A stretch of 62,892 nucleotides of DNA from an uncultured Clostridia bacterium (lineage in GTDB: Bacteria > Bacillota > Clostridia > UMGS1883). Of the stretch, positions 50,720-58,850 are shown one piece after another; the first letter of the stretch is position 1, and every line of letters begins with the position of its first letter. Under the pieces are notes generated by a model that did not search any database, was not told where the DNA came from, and was given only the letters and a program-made list of their open reading frames with translations. Location: positions 1-62,892 of the forward strand of contig CANQRB010000011.1 in NCBI GenBank assembly GCA_947626145.1, read 5' to 3'. Made by a program: the position numbers and the translations under genes.

Positions 50720-50748
50720 TTGACAAATCCAAAATTTAGGTGTATAAT
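50720..50748 (+). promoter_or_regulatory. Promoter of rpsF-ssb-rpsR
   Basis: TTGACA, 17-nt spacer, TATAAT: perfect consensus. Confidence 0.92.
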
Positions 50749-50754
50749 ACACGA

Positions 50755-50806
50755 GTATCCTTGCTTCAGGCTTGACCTGAGGCCAAAAGACCAGAAGGAG
50801 GTGTAA
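50755..50806 (+). promoter_or_regulatory. Leader of rpsF, possible S6:S18 autoregulatory site
   Basis: Contains the hairpin CTTCAGG cttga CCTGAGG (50764-50782), then the AGAAGGAGGTG ribosome site. rpsF leaders that bind the S6:S18 complex are known. The resemblance is in position only. Confidence 0.4.
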
Positions 50807-50808
50807 AA

Positions 50809-51114
50809 ATGGCTGAAATTATCAATAAGTATGAAACCATTTTTGTTCTTGACGCCGCTCTCGACGAGGAGAGAATAACCGCGCTTTCTGACAGATTTCA
50901 GAAGCTTATCGCCGACAACGGCACGGTTGAGAGTGTGGATGTATGGGGCAAGAGAAGACTTGCCTACCCCATCAACTACAAGACAGAAGGTTACTACGTA
51001 CTCGTAAACTTCAGCTCCAATCCGGAATTTCCGAAGGAGCTCGAACGTGTTTACGGCATCACAGACGGCGTTCTTCGGACGCTGACCGTCCGCAAGGACG
51101 AAAAACAGGCGTAA
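50809..51114 (+). CDS. rpsF: 30S ribosomal protein S6
   Basis: Protein of 101 residues with the S6 features YETIFVLDAALDEE, VDVWGKRRLAYPI and YYVLVNFSSNPEFPKELER. It binds S18 on the 30S platform. First gene of the conserved rpsF-ssb-rpsR operon. Confidence 0.98.
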   Translation: MAEIINKYETIFVLDAALDEERITALSDRFQKLIADNGTVESVDVWGKRRLAYPINYKTEGYYVLVNFSSNPEFPKELERVYGITDGVLRTLTVRKDEKQA

Positions 51115-51126
51115 GGGGGAGTAAAT

Positions 51127-51663
51127 ATGCTTAACACCGTCAATCTGATCGGCAGATTTACCCGCGACCCCGAGCTTCGCACCACCCCCAGCGGGGTGAG
51201 CACCTGCTCCTTTACCATAGCCGTTGACCGCAACTTCGTCCGTCAGGGCGAGGAGCGCAAGGCGGACTTCATCGGCTGTGTGGCGTGGAGACAGACGGCG
51301 GAGCTTATATCCAGATACTTCAAAAAGGGGAACCTTATCGCTTTGGAAGGCAGCATCCAGACCCGTACCTGGGATGACAATGAGGGTAAAAGACATTACG
51401 CCACCGACGTCGTTGTGGACCGCGTCCACTTTATCGAGAGCCGCAGCGCCCGCGAGGCCCGCGGCGGCGACTATGACGGCGGCTACGGCGGCTCATACAA
51501 TCAGTCCCAGCCCCAGCAGCCTTACGGCCAGCAGGGCGGCGGCTACGGCGGCGGCTACAATCAGGCGCCTCCCGCCCAGGGCCCGTCCTACGACAGCGGC
51601 AGCTTCGGCGGACTGGGCGACCCCATTTCACCCATCGGTACCGAGGACGACCTGCCGTTCTGA
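51127..51663 (+). CDS. ssb: Single-stranded DNA-binding protein
   Basis: Protein of 178 residues. OB-fold with MLNTVNLIGRFTRDPELR, FTIAVDRNF and GNLIALEGSIQTRTW. A Gly/Gln/Tyr-rich linker (~115-160) leads to the acidic tip EDDLPF that recruits repair and replication partners. Between rpsF and rpsR as in most Firmicutes. Confidence 0.97.
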   Translation: MLNTVNLIGRFTRDPELRTTPSGVSTCSFTIAVDRNFVRQGEERKADFIGCVAWRQTAELISRYFKKGNLIALEGSIQTRTWDDNEGKRHYATDVVVDRVHFIESRSAREARGGDYDGGYGGSYNQSQPQQPYGQQGGGYGGGYNQAPPAQGPSYDSGSFGGLGDPISPIGTEDDLPF

Positions 51664-51704
51664 TTAGCTTCCCGAGCCTATTTTAAAAGAAGGGAGTTTT
51701 AGCC

Positions 51705-51956
51705 ATGATGGAGAGAGAAAAGACCGAACGGCCTTACAGAAGCCGCAAATCCAAGAAAAAGGTTTGCCAGTTCTGTGTTGATAAAATTCAGGAGATCGAC
51801 TATAAGGACGTGGCCAAGCTTCGCCGCTATGTTTCCGAGCGGGCCAAGATCCTCCCCAGGAGAATCACCGGCACCTGCGCCAAGCATCAGCGTCAGCTCA
51901 CCGTTGCCATAAAGAGAGCGAGACACATCGCCCTCCTGCCGTTCTCCGCGGAGTAA
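51705..51956 (+). CDS. rpsR: 30S ribosomal protein S18
   Basis: Protein of 83 residues with [18 protein letters not shown] (CxxC, a zinc-binding-type remnant), [16 protein letters not shown] and [15 protein letters not shown] is the ribosome site. Confidence 0.98.
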   Translation: MMEREKTERPYRSRKSKKKVCQFCVDKIQEIDYKDVAKLRRYVSERAKILPRRITGTCAKHQRQLTVAIKRARHIALLPFSAE

Positions 51957-51968
51957 TAATAATTTGCG

Positions 51969-51997
51969 CCTCTCCGGAATATATATTTCCGGGGAGG
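51969..51997 (+). terminator. Hairpin after rpsR overlapping the ribosome site of the next gene
   Basis: CCTCTCCGGAA / TTCCGGGGAGG, 11 bp with one G-U pair. The right arm supplies the GGGGAGG ribosome site of the DUF4830 gene. It may attenuate transcription or limit translation. Confidence 0.6.
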
Positions 51998-52006
51998 TGT
52001 TTTCGT

Positions 52007-52405
52007 ATGTTCAGGGGCTTTGTTCTGGCGGTGGCCTTCGCCCTGATTTTCCCCGGCAAATTCGGGGACTGGAGCTTTGTGCTGCGGAACATGGGCTTTG
52101 AGCCCGGCGGCGGCGAGCTCGAGCGGGTGCGGGTGGCCATACCGGAGGAGTGGGACGGGGTCTATGAAACATATAACGCCCTTCAGCGGGAGGGCGGCTT
52201 TGACCTGCGGCCCTACAAGGGCAGGATATGCACCCGCCACACCTACCTTTTGCCGGAGCAGGGCGGCCGGGGCAACGTGCTGGTGTATAACGGCGCCGTC
52301 ATCGGCGGCGACATCTGCTCCGTGGCGCTGGACGGCTTTATGCTTCCGTTGGAGCGGGATAAGGTGTGGAAGTTTGGGAATGAGAAATTAGGAATTAGGA
52401 ATTAG
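52007..52405 (+). CDS. DUF4830-like protein ending inside a repeat element
   Basis: Protein of 132 residues. One hydrophobic segment or signal (~1-18) precedes a DUF4830-like domain (~40-118): RVAIPEEWDGVYETYNALQ, GGFDLRPYKGR and VYNGAVIGGDICSVALDGF. The last ~10 residues (FGNEKLGIRN) and the stop codon are encoded by the GGAATTA heptads of an adjoining composite repeat. The native C-terminus was therefore replaced or read through. The function of the family is unknown. Confidence 0.75.
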   Translation: MFRGFVLAVAFALIFPGKFGDWSFVLRNMGFEPGGGELERVRVAIPEEWDGVYETYNALQREGGFDLRPYKGRICTRHTYLLPEQGGRGNVLVYNGAVIGGDICSVALDGFMLPLERDKVWKFGNEKLGIRN

Positions 52406-52803
52406 GAATGAGGAATGAGGAATACTGACGGGGCAGCTGCGGCGTTTGCTTGTGTGTACCGATAAATTAAAAATGACAAAACAACCGGTAGGGCGCGACG
52501 ACCCCGGCGCGCCGCAGCACTGCCTTACTTTATCAATGATAGGGACAAAGCCTTCCCCTTTGAGGGGAAGGTGGCCCGCAGGGCCGGATGAGGTGTAGGA
52601 TGCGAAGCGTCCGTTATAATACACATACGGTAAAACTAACGCCGCCCGGCGGCTACACCTCATCAGTCAGCTGACGCTGACAGCTTCCCCTCGAGGGGAA
52701 GCCTTGGCACTGTTTGTCAATTCAATAATACAGCGGCGTTCCCTACTCATCACTAAACACTATCCACTAATTACTATTTATTCCTCATTCCTAACTCCTA
52801 ATT
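52378..52803. repeat. Composite intergenic repeat with modules B and C
   Basis: Left heptads (52379-52421) with AATACTGACGGGGCAGCTGC, module B (GTAGGGCGCGACGACCCCGG, 52488-52507), full module C (52549-52709), then right inverted heptads (52780-52803) reaching the ribosome site of the next gene. No other gene in the gap. Confidence 0.8.
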
Positions 52804-52820
52804 AAAAAAGGGGTGGTACA

Positions 52821-53519
52821 GTGAGATTTGACAAATACGTGTCCGACGCCCTCGGCGTCACCCGCAGCGAGGCCCGTGAGCTGATAAAGCGCGGGGGCTT
52901 CACCGTTGACGGCCGGCCCCTGACCGCTCCCGCCGCCCATGTGGACTGCGAGGAGGTTCGCTATAACGGTGAGGTCATCGCCCCCGTCGGCATGGTCTAT
53001 ATAATGATGAACAAGCCCGCCGGCGTCCTCAGCGCCACCGAGGACAAAAACCAAAAGACCGTGCTTGATCTGCTGCCCGAGCGGTACGGTAGGTACGGAC
53101 TTTTCCCCGTGGGGCGGCTGGACAAGGACACCGAGGGCTTTCTCCTGCTGACCAACGACGGGGCTCTGGCCCACGGCGTGCTCTCGCCCAAAAACAAGGT
53201 TGGCAAGACCTACGTCGCCCGTTTGAGCCGGGAGCTGCCGCCGGAAAAAATATATATTTTAGAGAAGGGTGTGGACATCGGCGGCTATGTCACCCGCCCC
53301 TGCAAGGTGGAATTGCTGGACCCCCAAACCGCCAGAATCACAATTACCGAGGGCAAGTTTCACCAGGTAAAAAGGATGTTTCTGGCGGTGGACAACCATG
53401 TTGAGGCCCTTAAGCGCGTATCCTTCGCCGGACTGGAGCTCGACGGGGCTTTGGGCCCCGGTGAATATAGAGAACTTTGCACAAAAGAGAGAGAAAAGAT
53501 TTTACGCACTATACAATAG
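52821..53519 (+). CDS. 16S rRNA pseudouridine synthase, RsuA type
   Basis: Protein of 232 residues. An S4-like RNA-binding domain (~1-50, MRFDKYVSDALGVTRSEA) precedes the synthase core with MMNKPAGVLSATED and the catalytic Asp101 in VGRLDKDTEGFLLLT. It ends with ITEGKFHQVKRMFLAV. It probably modifies 16S U516. The start is GTG at 52821 after AAGGGGTGG, itself only a few bases after the end of a composite repeat. Confidence 0.93.
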   Translation: MRFDKYVSDALGVTRSEARELIKRGGFTVDGRPLTAPAAHVDCEEVRYNGEVIAPVGMVYIMMNKPAGVLSATEDKNQKTVLDLLPERYGRYGLFPVGRLDKDTEGFLLLTNDGALAHGVLSPKNKVGKTYVARLSRELPPEKIYILEKGVDIGGYVTRPCKVELLDPQTARITITEGKFHQVKRMFLAVDNHVEALKRVSFAGLELDGALGPGEYRELCTKEREKILRTIQ

Positions 53520-53558
53520 TCACAAATAAATTTGCTTATATTTGTACAATAAGCGAAT

Positions 53559-53598
53559 TTGCAATTATTAAAATTTATGTTATTATAATAGTAACATA
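53559..53598 (+). promoter_or_regulatory. Promoter with operator-like palindrome upstream of ugpC
   Basis: TTGCAA (53559-53564) and TATTAT/TATAAT (53581-53589), with inverted repeat TATGTTA (53576-53582) / TAACATA (53592-53598) enclosing the -10 region. This is the layout of a repressor operator. Confidence 0.5.
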
Positions 53599-53644
53599 AT
53601 TTTAGAATGTTATGTATTTATTGTTAATTAGGAGGGTTTAACCA

Positions 53645-54754
53645 ATGGCAAGTTTAAGCTTACAGCACATTTACAAAAGGTATCCCGGCGGTGTTACCGC
53701 GGTAACGGACTTCAACCTTGAGATAAAGGATAAGGAGTTCATCATCTTCGTAGGCCCTTCCGGCTGCGGAAAGTCCACGACTCTTCGTATGATCGCCGGC
53801 CTTGAGGAGATTTCCGAAGGTTCTCTTTACATAGGCGACCGTCTTGTTAACGACGTTGCCCCCAAGGACAGAGATATCGCGATGGTTTTCCAGAACTACG
53901 CTCTGTATCCCCATATGTCCGTGTTCGAGAACATGGCCTTCGGCCTTAAGCTCCGCAAGACTCCCAAGGATGAGATAAAGAAGAGGGTACATGAGGCAGC
54001 CCGTATTCTTGACATTGAGCACCTTCTTGAAAGAAAGCCCAAGGCTCTTTCCGGCGGTCAGCGTCAGCGTGTGGCTTTGGGTCGTGCCATCGTTCGTGAG
54101 CCCAAGGTATTCCTTATGGACGAACCTCTGTCCAACCTGGATGCCAAGCTCCGTGTTCAGATGAGAACCGAGATCACCAAGCTCCATCAGCGTCTTCAGA
54201 CCACCTTCATCTACGTAACCCATGACCAGACCGAGGCTTTGACGATGGGTACCCGTATCGTTGTTATGAAGGACGGTATCGTTCAGCAGGTTGATGCTCC
54301 TCAGGTACTTTACAACTATCCCTGCAACGTATTCGTTGCCGGCTTCATCGGATCTCCCCAGATGAACTTCTGCACCGCCAAGCTGGCCAAGAACGGCAGC
54401 GACACCTATGTTGAGTTCGGCGAGGGCAAGAAGGTTAAGCTCACCGCCAAGAAGGCCGACGCCTGCAAGGATTACATCGGCAAGGAAGTTATCATGGGCA
54501 TCCGTCCCGAGGATATGTACGATGACGAGCTGTCCCTGAGCCAGTTCAAGGACACCACCTTCACCGCTTCCGTTGAGGTTACCGAGCACATGGGCGCCGA
54601 GACTTATCTGTATCTCAGCGTTGACAGCACTCCCTTCACCGCCCGCGTTAAGCCCACCAGCACCGCGGAGAGAGGTATGGAGATCAAGGTTTGCCTTGAC
54701 CCCGAGAAGATCCATATCTTCGACAAGGCTACCGAGCGCGTTATCACCAACTAA
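53645..54754 (+). CDS. ugpC: Orphan sugar ABC transporter ATPase, UgpC/MsmK type
   Basis: Protein of 369 residues. The nucleotide-binding domain has Walker A GPSGCGKST, signature ALSGGQRQRV, Walker B VFLMDEPLSNLDAK and YVTHDQTEA. The C-terminal OB-type regulatory domain (~240-369, MGIRPEDMYDDE) marks the CUT1/MsmX-MsmK family. No permease or binding protein gene is nearby. Stand-alone MsmX/MsmK ATPases are known to energise several sugar importers, so this one probably does the same. Codon choice (GTT, CTT, CGT) suggests strong expression. Confidence 0.93.
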   Translation: MASLSLQHIYKRYPGGVTAVTDFNLEIKDKEFIIFVGPSGCGKSTTLRMIAGLEEISEGSLYIGDRLVNDVAPKDRDIAMVFQNYALYPHMSVFENMAFGLKLRKTPKDEIKKRVHEAARILDIEHLLERKPKALSGGQRQRVALGRAIVREPKVFLMDEPLSNLDAKLRVQMRTEITKLHQRLQTTFIYVTHDQTEALTMGTRIVVMKDGIVQQVDAPQVLYNYPCNVFVAGFIGSPQMNFCTAKLAKNGSDTYVEFGEGKKVKLTAKKADACKDYIGKEVIMGIRPEDMYDDELSLSQFKDTTFTASVEVTEHMGAETYLYLSVDSTPFTARVKPTSTAERGMEIKVCLDPEKIHIFDKATERVITN

Positions 54755-54773
54755 TCGAAAAAACAAAAAATTC

Positions 54774-54800
54774 AGGGGCCGTTTTTACGGCCCCTTTTGT
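54774..54800 (+). terminator. Terminator of ugpC
   Basis: AGGGGCCG / CGGCCCCT followed by TTTTG, 20 bases past the stop. Confidence 0.85.
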
Positions 54801-54825
54801 TGTGCTGAAAATTACAAAATTACCG

Positions 54826-55117
54826 GTAGGGCGCGACGCCGCCGAGACAGGTCTCCCCGGCGCGCCGCTGTACAAATTTACAGTAACAATGACAAACAAT
54901 AAGCCTTCCCCTTTGAGGGGGAAGGGGGACCGCTTGCGGTGGATGAGGTGTAGGATGCGAAGCATCCGTTAAAAAAACAAAACAAATTAACGCCGCCCGG
55001 CGGCTACACCTCATCAGTCAGCTATCGCTGACAGCTTCCCCTCGGAGGGGAAGCCTTTTTAATCTGTCATTGTTACCATAATAAACTCGTATAATTATGA
55101 TTTTAATTTGGGATTAG
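54826..55117. repeat. Repeat: variant module B plus long module C (direct-repeat copy 1)
   Basis: Module B with a small insertion (54826-54866), then module C extended on its right side (54899-55117): CCTTCCCCTTTGAGGGGGAA ... CTTCCCCTCGGAGGGGAAGC, followed by TTTAATCTGTCATTGTTACC and ending TTTAATTTGGGATTAG. The extended part is a near copy of 58877-59092, in the same orientation. It fills the 373-bp gap with the terminator. Confidence 0.8.
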
Positions 55118-55127
55118 TTTTGTGCGC

Positions 55128-55838
55128 CTATTGCTCCAGCTCGGAGAAAACCTTCCCGAGGCTGTCATTGATGAGCAGGTCGGCGGAGCGGTCGTAATCC
55201 GTGGCCGACTTGTTGATGAGCACCAGCTTGTCGCCGTTGAAGTAGCGTATCAGGCCCGACGCGGGGTACACCGTCAGGGAGGTGCCGCCCACTATCAGCA
55301 CGTCCGCCGCCGATATGGCCCTCACCGCGCCGTCCACGCAGTCCCCGTCCAGCGGCTCCTCGTACAGCACCACGTCCGGCTTAATCACTCCGCCGCACTC
55401 GCAGCGGGGGACGCCGGCGGAGTTCACTATGGCCTCCACCCCATGGAATTTGCCGCACTTGACACAGTAATTCCGGTGTACGCTGCCGTGGAGCTCGTAT
55501 ACCCGCTTGCTGCCGGCCATCTGGTGCAGACCGTCGATGTTCTGGGTCACCACGGCCTGCAGCCTGCCCTCCTGCTCCAGACGGGCCAGGGCGGTGTGGG
55601 TCACGTTGGGCTTCGCGTCCAGACAGAGCATCTTGTCGCGGTAGAACCGGTAAAACTCCTCCGTGTGCTGCCGGAAAAAGCTGTGGGACAGTATGGTCTC
55701 CGGCGGGAAGTCGTACTTCTGGTTGTAGAGGCCGTCCACGCTGCGGAAGTCGGGGATCCCGCTCTCGGTGGACACTCCGGCTCCGCCGAAGAACACTATT
55801 CTGTTGTGATTTTTGATTATTTCGTTGAACTCTTTCAT
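55128..55838 (-). CDS. Sirtuin-type NAD-dependent protein deacylase
   Basis: Protein of 236 residues of the CobB/Sir2 class that removes acyl groups from lysine using NAD. Motifs are FFGGAGVSTESGIPDFRS, VVTQNIDGLH, the catalytic His in YELHGSVHR, zinc cysteines in YCVKCGKF and PRCECGG, and GGTSLTVYPASG. The ATG at 55838 follows GGGAGAG by eight bases. With the MmeI-like gene it lies between two direct repeats. Confidence 0.94.
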   Translation of the reverse strand: MKEFNEIIKNHNRIVFFGGAGVSTESGIPDFRSVDGLYNQKYDFPPETILSHSFFRQHTEEFYRFYRDKMLCLDAKPNVTHTALARLEQEGRLQAVVTQNIDGLHQMAGSKRVYELHGSVHRNYCVKCGKFHGVEAIVNSAGVPRCECGGVIKPDVVLYEEPLDGDCVDGAVRAISAADVLIVGGTSLTVYPASGLIRYFNGDKLVLINKSATDYDRSADLLINDSLGKVFSELEQ

Positions 55839-55895
55839 TGTTTTCACTCTCCCTTTGCCATAATTATACCCCAAAGGGATCGGTTAGTCAAGAAA

Positions 55896-55945
55896 AATCA
55901 GGAGTCAGGAATGAGGAATTAGGAATATTGGCGGGGCAGCTGCTG
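55896..55945. repeat. Solo left end of a composite repeat
   Basis: AGGAGTCAGGAATGAGGAAT then TAGGAATATTGGCGGGGCAG; no right end is found. Confidence 0.6.
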
Positions 55946-56002
55946 AGTATGTGATTATATAACACTCAAATTTGCCTTAAATTAAGCTGTTCAGTCCTTG
56001 AT

Positions 56003-58810
56003 TTAACCCTGATTGAGTTTTTGTACATACAGCTTCATCAGCTCGGCGACGCAGGCGCTCTCGGAGGTGCGGGCGGGATGCCCCTTCACAAAGCCGTAGG
56101 CGTCCATGACGGCCCGGTCGTTTTCGGTATGTGCCTGACGGAGCTCCGCCGGCATGGTGATTTCGTCGTAAAGGTCGGCAAGGGAGCTGTCCGGGTAAAG
56201 GGCCCGGGCGTCAAGTATGGCCTGAGCGGTCTTTTCGATTTTGGCCCTTTGGGCGTCGGTGGGCTCGGGCCAGGGGAAGTTGTTGTAGACGATTGTGTTG
56301 GAGTAGCTATAATCACTTTTCAGCCGTCCGCAAACGGCACGCATCCACGCCATATGAACATTTGACGTTAATATGCCGAAATGGTATGTTGTCGCATTTT
56401 GAATCATAAAGATTTTGTCTCCGGCAATTACGTTTGATGGTAAGTAGTCAATTGGTATATAGCGTCGATTTTCTGATGATACTTTTGGAATTGCAACATA
56501 GTCTGACAAGCACTCACGCACTTCGTCAAACAGCATTGGCGTATCAGCCTTTTTCCTTGTAGCAGGTTTCGGGCTTGCAAGTCGATACTCCCTTACCTGT
56601 TCAATTCTCTTCTTTACTCTTGGAGATTTGTTAATTTGACTTGGGTCGGCTCCAACCATCCACAAACAATACCTCGGTTTGCGTTCTATAAAATCTTTTC
56701 CCATCATAAAAGGTCTAATAAAAATTTCAGCTTGCGGTTCATAAGATAGAAGTTCATCCTTCTCTTCTTTTGTAAGAATTAAAAAACCACCCTCGGCAGG
56801 CTTTCCGCCGTTTTGAAGAATAGGTACGCCGCAAATAGGTTTATTCCTGCTCTCGATAAACACATTGTCCGCGTCAACAAGGTAGGGATTGATATTGTTT
56901 GCGATTTGGGGCTTCCCGGCCTCGTTATAAATAACGCGTGCCCCCGTGTCAGTCTCATGGCAAGCGGAAAATCCAACGATAACACAGTGTACATGAGCCT
57001 TTATACTGGCCTCGCTGTCCCAGCGGAAGGTTCGGTGGGCAAAATCAATTTGTATACCAAAGCGTTCAAACAGCGGTTTCCAAACTCCGGCTGTCTGTTC
57101 GCCCTGAGTGATAGAGTTTGTTGAAACAAAGGCGGCGTGAATGTTTGTGCCGAATACAAGTTCCGACGCTTTGAAGTACCAGCCGGAAACATAGTCGATT
57201 TTCCCCGCTGACTTGTAAGGCTTGCCTTTTTCGTCAACATATACAGAAAGAATATCTTCTTTCTGCTGCCTGCTCTGCAGGGAATAGCCCACAAACGGCG
57301 GGTTGCCCATGATATAATTCAGCTTTTCCCTCGGCGCCACGTCCGCCCAATCCATCCGCAGGGCGTTGCCCTCGGCGATGTTGGCATAGGACTTGAGGGG
57401 CAGAAAATCAAGGCTCATGTGGACGACCTTCTCCGTCTCCCTCAGCGTCTGGTTTTCGGCTATCCACAGGGCGGTCTTGGCCACGGTGACGGCAAAGTCG
57501 TTTATCTCGATGCCGTAAAACTGGCCGATGCTCACCTTTATGGGGCTGCCGAAGTCAAACACTATCTGCCCCTTGTACAGCAGGGACAGGGCCTCGTTTT
57601 CCAGCCGGCGCAGGGAAAGGTAGGTCTCGGTAAGAAAGTTGCCGCTGCCGCAGGCGGGGTCGAGAAAGGTCAGGGACGCCAGTTTGGTCTGAAAAGCCCT
57701 GAGGGCCTTTGTGCGGGCGGACGGGACGGGGTTGGCCTCTATTTCGTCCAGCTCGGCCCGCAGTCCGTCAAGGAAAAGGGGGTCAATGACCTTGTGTATG
57801 TTTTCGATGGAGGTATAGTGCATACCGCCGCTGCGGCGGGTCTCGGGGTTGAGGGTGCTCTCGAACACCGCGCCGAAAATCGTGGGGCTGATGGCCGCCC
57901 AGTTGAAGTCGGCGCTGGCGCGGTCGAGAAGGAGTTTCTTCAGCTCCTCGGTAAAGGGCGGCACCTCAACGCTTTCGTCGGCAAAGAGGCCGCCGTTCAC
58001 ATAGGGAAAGGCCGCCAGACGGGGATTGTCGTCGGCGAGGTACTTGTCCCGCTGTTCCGGCTTTTGGTCAAGCACTCTGAAAAGCTCCGTCAGGGCCCGG
58101 CGCATACCGTTGACGGGCACGTCGCGGAGGTAGTCGTGGAACATACCGTGGCCGCCGAAAATGCCGGCGTCCTCGGCGTAAAGACAGAACACCAGCCGGA
58201 CGCAGAGGGCGTTGAGGCTCCTGAGGGTGTCGGGACTTTCGGGGTCCTTATACTGTTTAAGCAGCTCGTCGTACAGCAGGCCCACTAACTCGCCGGCCTG
58301 CAAGGAGACCTCCATTTCCTTTCGGATATTTTCGTCGCCGGCGTCCACGAGAAAGCGCAGCCGGTAATAATCCTTCTCCAGATCGGCAAGGGCGATTATC
58401 TCAGGGTCGCCGTGGGGGCGCTCCATGTCGTAGACATAGAACTCCTTAAAGTTGCAGGTTACGATCCAGCGGGGGTGCTGTGACCGCGGCAGCTCGGTTA
58501 TATAACGCTTGGCCTGCTGAAAGGGATTGAGCAGGGTGCCGTCGGACTGCTTTATGGGCTTGTTCAGATCCTTGTCGATGCTTTTCTGTTCGATAAGCAC
58601 CTTGGTCTGGTCGATGTATCCGTCAATAAAGCTGGTGTGGTCAAGGTGAACCTGCTCCTCAAAGGAGATAAACTTATGGGGCTCCTCCACGCCCAGCACA
58701 TCACGGAGCAGCGAGAGCCAGAACACCTGACTTTCGCCCTTTTCGTAGCCCTTGTCCTTCCAGAATTCGGAAAATTTTTTCGCCGCGGCGCGGGTCTCGG
58801 CATCTGTCAT
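56003..58810 (-). CDS. MmeI-like single-chain restriction-modification enzyme (type IIL/IIG)
   Basis: Protein of 935 residues. The N-terminal nuclease region has a PD-(D/E)XK core (Asp67 and Glu74-Gln-Lys76 in IDQTKVLIEQKS). A helical connector follows. The N6-adenine methyltransferase core has FLDPACGSGNFLTETY (motif I, ~383) and NYIMGNPPFVGYS (motif IV, ~503). A target-recognition domain (~520-830) and a MmeI_C-like end complete it. One protein cuts and methylates, needing no partner; none is seen nearby. Codons for the recognition domain (about 56300-57290) are clearly AT-richer than both ends. The ATG at 58810 follows GGGAGG by about 11 bases. Confidence 0.88.
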   Translation of the reverse strand: MTDAETRAAAKKFSEFWKDKGYEKGESQVFWLSLLRDVLGVEEPHKFISFEEQVHLDHTSFIDGYIDQTKVLIEQKSIDKDLNKPIKQSDGTLLNPFQQAKRYITELPRSQHPRWIVTCNFKEFYVYDMERPHGDPEIIALADLEKDYYRLRFLVDAGDENIRKEMEVSLQAGELVGLLYDELLKQYKDPESPDTLRSLNALCVRLVFCLYAEDAGIFGGHGMFHDYLRDVPVNGMRRALTELFRVLDQKPEQRDKYLADDNPRLAAFPYVNGGLFADESVEVPPFTEELKKLLLDRASADFNWAAISPTIFGAVFESTLNPETRRSGGMHYTSIENIHKVIDPLFLDGLRAELDEIEANPVPSARTKALRAFQTKLASLTFLDPACGSGNFLTETYLSLRRLENEALSLLYKGQIVFDFGSPIKVSIGQFYGIEINDFAVTVAKTALWIAENQTLRETEKVVHMSLDFLPLKSYANIAEGNALRMDWADVAPREKLNYIMGNPPFVGYSLQSRQQKEDILSVYVDEKGKPYKSAGKIDYVSGWYFKASELVFGTNIHAAFVSTNSITQGEQTAGVWKPLFERFGIQIDFAHRTFRWDSEASIKAHVHCVIVGFSACHETDTGARVIYNEAGKPQIANNINPYLVDADNVFIESRNKPICGVPILQNGGKPAEGGFLILTKEEKDELLSYEPQAEIFIRPFMMGKDFIERKPRYCLWMVGADPSQINKSPRVKKRIEQVREYRLASPKPATRKKADTPMLFDEVRECLSDYVAIPKVSSENRRYIPIDYLPSNVIAGDKIFMIQNATTYHFGILTSNVHMAWMRAVCGRLKSDYSYSNTIVYNNFPWPEPTDAQRAKIEKTAQAILDARALYPDSSLADLYDEITMPAELRQAHTENDRAVMDAYGFVKGHPARTSESACVAELMKLYVQKLNQG

Positions 58811-58850
58811 TTTGTCACTTTCCTCCCTTAGCGTTATATATTGATTTAAT

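Noticed and set aside
55128-55838. Sirtuin as a Thoeris/DSR-type defence NADase
   Set aside because: It has the compact deacylase form with zinc cysteines and catalytic His, and no fused or adjacent defence partner typical of those systems; the link with the R-M gene is positional only.
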